Shown here piece after piece: positions 20,318 to 23,252 of a stretch of 23,252 bases of DNA. This DNA comes from JBBRHF01 sp038223055 (lineage in GTDB: Bacteria; Actinomycetota; Actinomycetes; JACCUZ01). The stretch lies in the NCBI GenBank assembly GCA_038223055.1, contig JBBRHF010000055.1, positions 1-23,252 of the forward strand, in the 5' to 3' direction. The notes beneath the pieces were generated by a model that did not search any database, was not told where the DNA came from, and worked only from the letters and a program-made list of their open reading frames with translations. Every line of letters begins with the position of its first letter. Position 1 is the stretch's first letter. A program made the position numbers and the translations under genes.

Positions 20318-22591
20318 ATGACCGCGGTCGGCGACGCAGCCGTCCTGCGTCTACCCCGTCGTTTGCGGCTGCTCGTGCTGGGCTGCATCGGCGCTGGTGC
20401 GGCTGCAATTCTCGTGACGCTGGCCCAGGTGCTGACCGCACCGGCCCCCAGCCCATGGAACCTCCCCGCGGTCGTCGCGGTCGCGATCGTCGGGGACATC
20501 TCGCTGCTCTCGATCCGGTTTGGCCACAGCGGCAACAGCGAGACGTGGGCCGAGGCGGCGCTCATCCTGGGTGTCGTCATCGGCGGCTGGGACTGGTTCA
20601 TCGTGCTGGCCCCGGCTGCCGTGGTGGCCCGCCAGCTGCTCGCCGGGCGCCCGACCTACAAGGCCCTGTTCAACGGTGGGTCCGTCGCGACCGGTGCCGT
20701 GGTCGCCCGCATGGTCTATTGGCCGCTGTCCGGTGACTGGTCGGGCATGTCCACGACGCAACCGATCTGGCGGGTCGCCGCGGGTTTCGTGGTCGGCGCC
20801 TGCGCCTACTTCCTGTGGATCGGTTTGCTGGTCTCGCTTGCCGTGGCGCTCGCCCAGGGCATCCCCGCGTCACACGTGTGGCGCAAGAGCCGACGGCTGC
20901 GATTCGTCATGCTCGCCGGCAACAGCGCTGCTGGTGTCGGTGCTGTCATCCTGAGCGAAACCAGCCCGTCGACGTTGCTCGTCCTGCCCTTTGTCTTCCT
21001 GCTGCTCTACGTGCTCTACAACAGCTATCTCAGCGCCCAGCAGGAGCGCGACACCTGGCGCGAGCTGCACGAAGCCACCCACGCCATGAACCGGGTCGAC
21101 CACGGCGACGTCATCGCCTCCATCCGCCTCGGCGCGTCGTCCTTGTTCGGCGCCGAGCAGACTGAGGTGCTCACGGGTGTCGATGACACCCTGGCGTTTG
21201 GGCTGCGGTCCCCGGCCCTGCTCTCCGCTGCGATGGCGACAGACGGGGCAGCCTTCATCGACGTACGACGCGGCCCGGCCCCGGTCGTCGCCGAGCTCAC
21301 CGCGCTCGGGCTGACCGACGCAATGGTGGCCCCGATGCAGATCGGCGGCGGCCGGATCGGCGGGCTGCTCATCGGTTACCGCGGCAAGGTCCTGTTCCGG
21401 CGCTCCCGCGAACTGCAGGTGTTCGCGACCTTCGCCAACCACGCTGCGCTGTCGCTCCAGCACGCGCGGCTGTTCGCCGGCATGGACGCCCAACGCACCC
21501 GGCTGTCGGCAATCGTGGACAACGCCTCGGACGGCATCGTCCTGCTCGACGGGGCCGGGCGGGTGTGTTCGTGGAACCCGGCGATGGTTCGGATGACCGG
21601 GTGCGAGGAGGAGGCCGCGATCGGGACGTCGCTGGTCACCGCGCTCGGCGCCGAGCGAGACGGGGAGCCGCTGACGGCTGCGTGGCTGCTCGAACGGCTG
21701 GCCACCACCGAGCACCTTGAGGTCGCGGCCAGCGTCATCGCCCGCTCGGGCAGCCGCCGCGAGACGGTGTTGTCGATCTCCGCCGTGCAGGGGGCGCGCG
21801 AGAGCCTCGATTACGTCGTGCTGGTGGCCCGCGACGTGACCGCGCAGCGGGAAGCGGAGATCAGCCGGGAGGACTTCATTGGTTCGGTCTCCCACGAGCT
21901 GCGGACTCCGCTCACGCCGTTGAAGGGCTACCTCGGGGTGCTGCGGCGCCCCGGGTTCGCGCCCAACCCCGCCCAGCTGTCGGCCATCTACTCCACGATG
22001 TACGAGCAGGCTGGCCACCTGGAGCGGATCGTGGAGGACCTGCTCAGCGTCGCGGGCATGCAACGCGGGCATTTTCAGGTCACGCTCGCCGCCGTCGACG
22101 TCGAGGCTCTGGTGGCACGGGTGGTCGAGGACTTCCGCACTACCTCGGCGCGCGAGGTCGACCTGGCCGCGACCAACGAGGACGGGGGCGCGATCTGCGA
22201 CCCGGACCGGCTGCGCCAGGTGCTGTCCAACCTGCTGAGCAACGCCGACAAATACTCCCCGGCGCAGACCCCGGTGCACGTCGCCCTGCGGCGGGTCGGT
22301 GCGGCCGTCGAGGTGACCGTTCGCGACCACGGACCCGGCATCCCGGACGAGGCGCGGGAGGTGGTGTTCGAGCGGTTCCGGCGTCTCGGTGACCACATGA
22401 CCCGGGGCATCAACGGCACCGGTCTCGGCCTCTACATCGCCCGCCGGTTGATCGAGGCCATGGGCGGGCAGATCTGGGTGGACAGAGCGGCCGACGGCGG
22501 CGCGGTGTTCCACGTCACGGTCCCGACCGGCCAGCCGGTCTCGCCGGCGCTGGCGGCGCCCGGGGACAGGTCCTCCGCCTACGTCGTCTGA
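20318..22591 (+). CDS. Membrane sensor histidine kinase (multi-TM input, GAF, PAS, HisKA, HATPase)
   Basis: A 757-aa sensor kinase. Residues about 15-238 hold six to eight TM helices with short loops (for example ALILGVVIGGWDWFIVLAPA and VLPFVFLLLYVLYNSYL), resembling a MASE-type integral sensor. A GAF domain follows (about 250-385, ending FATFANHAALSLQHARLF), then a PAS domain (393-510, SAIVDNASDGIVLLDGAGRV). The HisKA box FIGSVSHELRTPLTPLKGYL places the phospho-accepting His at 526. The ATPase domain shows the N box (LSNLLSNADKYSP), G1 (DHGPGIP), F box (FERFRR) and G2 (NGTGLGLYIARRLIEA). All catalytic parts look intact. No response regulator is in the window. The ATG at 20318 is 7 bp after the protease stop, so the two are likely co-transcribed. 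The PAS core lacks an obvious heme or flavin signature. Confidence 0.93.
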   Translation: MTAVGDAAVLRLPRRLRLLVLGCIGAGAAAILVTLAQVLTAPAPSPWNLPAVVAVAIVGDISLLSIRFGHSGNSETWAEAALILGVVIGGWDWFIVLAPAAVVARQLLAGRPTYKALFNGGSVATGAVVARMVYWPLSGDWSGMSTTQPIWRVAAGFVVGACAYFLWIGLLVSLAVALAQGIPASHVWRKSRRLRFVMLAGNSAAGVGAVILSETSPSTLLVLPFVFLLLYVLYNSYLSAQQERDTWRELHEATHAMNRVDHGDVIASIRLGASSLFGAEQTEVLTGVDDTLAFGLRSPALLSAAMATDGAAFIDVRRGPAPVVAELTALGLTDAMVAPMQIGGGRIGGLLIGYRGKVLFRRSRELQVFATFANHAALSLQHARLFAGMDAQRTRLSAIVDNASDGIVLLDGAGRVCSWNPAMVRMTGCEEEAAIGTSLVTALGAERDGEPLTAAWLLERLATTEHLEVAASVIARSGSRRETVLSISAVQGARESLDYVVLVARDVTAQREAEISREDFIGSVSHELRTPLTPLKGYLGVLRRPGFAPNPAQLSAIYSTMYEQAGHLERIVEDLLSVAGMQRGHFQVTLAAVDVEALVARVVEDFRTTSAREVDLAATNEDGGAICDPDRLRQVLSNLLSNADKYSPAQTPVHVALRRVGAAVEVTVRDHGPGIPDEAREVVFERFRRLGDHMTRGINGTGLGLYIARRLIEAMGGQIWVDRAADGGAVFHVTVPTGQPVSPALAAPGDRSSAYVV

Positions 22592-22625
22592 CCGGCGAAC
22601 CGCCTACGTCGTCTGATCGGCGACC
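22576..22625. repeat. 25-bp tandem duplication at a convergent gene junction
   Basis: CGCCTACGTCGTCTGACCGG begins copy one (22576-22600); copy two (22601-22625) differs at two positions. Copy one holds the kinase stop codon (TGA 22589-22591). Copy two holds the stop of the reverse-strand oxidoreductase (TAG, 22606-22604) and its last codons. Each unit contains both signals in potential form, so the duplication sets the spacing of the two convergent genes. Confidence 0.9.
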
Positions 22626-23252
22626 TGGCCTGCGCCGGTCCGTAGCCGGGCCAGGAGATCGGGTCTGCGGTGTAGCAGCGCGGGCAGGGACGTCGCCGGG
22701 TGCCCCGCGACCCCCAGCACCGTGTCGCTCACCGTGGCAAGCTCGCCGAGCCCGATCGCGAGATAGGTGCTCACCCAGGCCTCGAGCTGCCAGTCGGGTG
22801 CGCCGTATCCCGCGCGCGAGGCGTAGGCCTCGTCCAACGACTCGTCGACGTAGCTGACGGCTTGCCCGGTGACCGCGCCGAGGGTGGCTGCGACCTCAGC
22901 CATGGACACCGCGGTCGGGCCGGTGAGGTCGTGGACCATCCCCTGGTGAGCGGCGGGGTCGCGCAGCACGGCCTGCGCCACGTCCGCGACATCGTCGATG
23001 GCGACGGCGGCGACGCGACCTGCACCGGCCGGACCGCGCAGCACGCGGTCGCCGCCGACCAACGAGGGCAGGAAATCCGCGTACAGGTTGTCCCTGAGCA
23101 TCGTCCACCGAAGTCCACTCGCCCGCAGGTGCTCCTCGGTGACCCAGTGGTCGCGGCCCAGGGTGAACGTGGAGTCGGGTGCGGCCGCGACGAAGGAGGT
23201 GTAGACGACGTGCTTCACCCCGGCCTTGACGGCGGCGTCGATGAACGTGGTG
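22604..23252 (-). CDS. NmrA/SDR-like NAD(P)-binding oxidoreductase (5' end missing)
   Basis: The C-terminal about 216 aa of an atypical short-chain dehydrogenase of the NmrA/QorB type. It reads TTFIDAAVKAGVKHVVYTSF (strand and helix after the nucleotide-binding fold), then HWVTEEHLRASGLRWTMLRD, then LYADFLPSLVGGDRVLRGPA, VAAVAIDDVADVAQAVLRDP and TGPTAVSMAEVAATLGAVTG, all typical of this family. The Gly-rich NAD(P) loop lies beyond the right edge. Substrates of relatives include quinones, or the protein acts as a redox sensor. The frame is open to the edge with no start visible in context (GTG at 23218 lies within homology). It is convergent with the kinase, 12 bp between stops. Confidence 0.85.
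   Translation of the reverse strand, partial: TTFIDAAVKAGVKHVVYTSFVAAAPDSTFTLGRDHWVTEEHLRASGLRWTMLRDNLYADFLPSLVGGDRVLRGPAGAGRVAAVAIDDVADVAQAVLRDPAAHQGMVHDLTGPTAVSMAEVAATLGAVTGQAVSYVDESLDEAYASRAGYGAPDWQLEAWVSTYLAIGLGELATVSDTVLGVAGHPATSLPALLHRRPDLLARLRTGAGQVADQTT

Noticed and set aside
20046..20456. Reverse-strand reading of the protease repeat as a DAALQEAADQEAA coiled-coil-like protein
   Set aside because: It is the complement of the in-frame ASWS array of an intact S8 protease; no start context or continuation supports it.

Overview
This is about 23 kb of high-GC DNA with strong GC bias at third codon positions, many GTG and TTG starts, promoters of the TANNNT type placed directly against start codons, a twin-arginine multicopper oxidase, and a SNF2/SWIM helicase pair. 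Together these point to an actinobacterium. I cannot name a genus. I see no rRNA, tRNA, CRISPR array or complete insertion sequence.

Left part (1-8279) looks like accessory DNA with visible gene turnover. It holds a cut-off reverse-strand ORF and a small hypothetical gene. A family-4 glycosyltransferase (reverse) lies back to back with a frameshifted remnant of a membrane family-2 glycosyltransferase (forward). A long inverted repeat separates that remnant from a GNAT acetyltransferase. The GNAT gene is divergent from an ArsR regulator fused to an SRPBCC domain, and a 9+9 bp palindrome sits in the shared promoter. Next come a decayed ABC-transporter ATPase fragment, an XRE-regulator/nucleotidyltransferase pair that looks like a toxin-antitoxin module (reverse), a 12-TM MFS exporter, and a VapBC-like toxin-antitoxin pair. 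The three regulators at the head of transcription units (ArsR fusion, XRE, VapB) each have a -10 box 6-7 nt before the start codon, so all are predicted to be leaderless.

Right part (8280-23252) is densely packed and almost all on the + strand. A membrane fatty-acid desaturase carries an N-terminal 15-bp tandem repeat and is followed by a CDF metal exporter. A multicopper oxidase, a five-TM membrane protein and a type I signal peptidase have overlapping ends and look like one operon. A SNF2-type helicase overlaps a SWIM zinc-finger protein by 4 bp, and a PAP2-family membrane protein follows. A secreted subtilisin-like protease with a C-terminal tract of 12 ASWS-type pentapeptides is followed 7 bp later by a membrane GAF-PAS histidine kinase. 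A convergent NmrA-like oxidoreductase runs off the right edge; a 25-bp tandem duplication forms the junction between it and the kinase.

The best candidates for something little described are the repeat-tailed protease coupled to a sensor kinase, the multicopper oxidase/membrane protein/signal peptidase operon, and the XRE-nucleotidyltransferase pair with its triple TATCAGT promoter repeat. All functional statements come from motifs read by eye; no database search was run.
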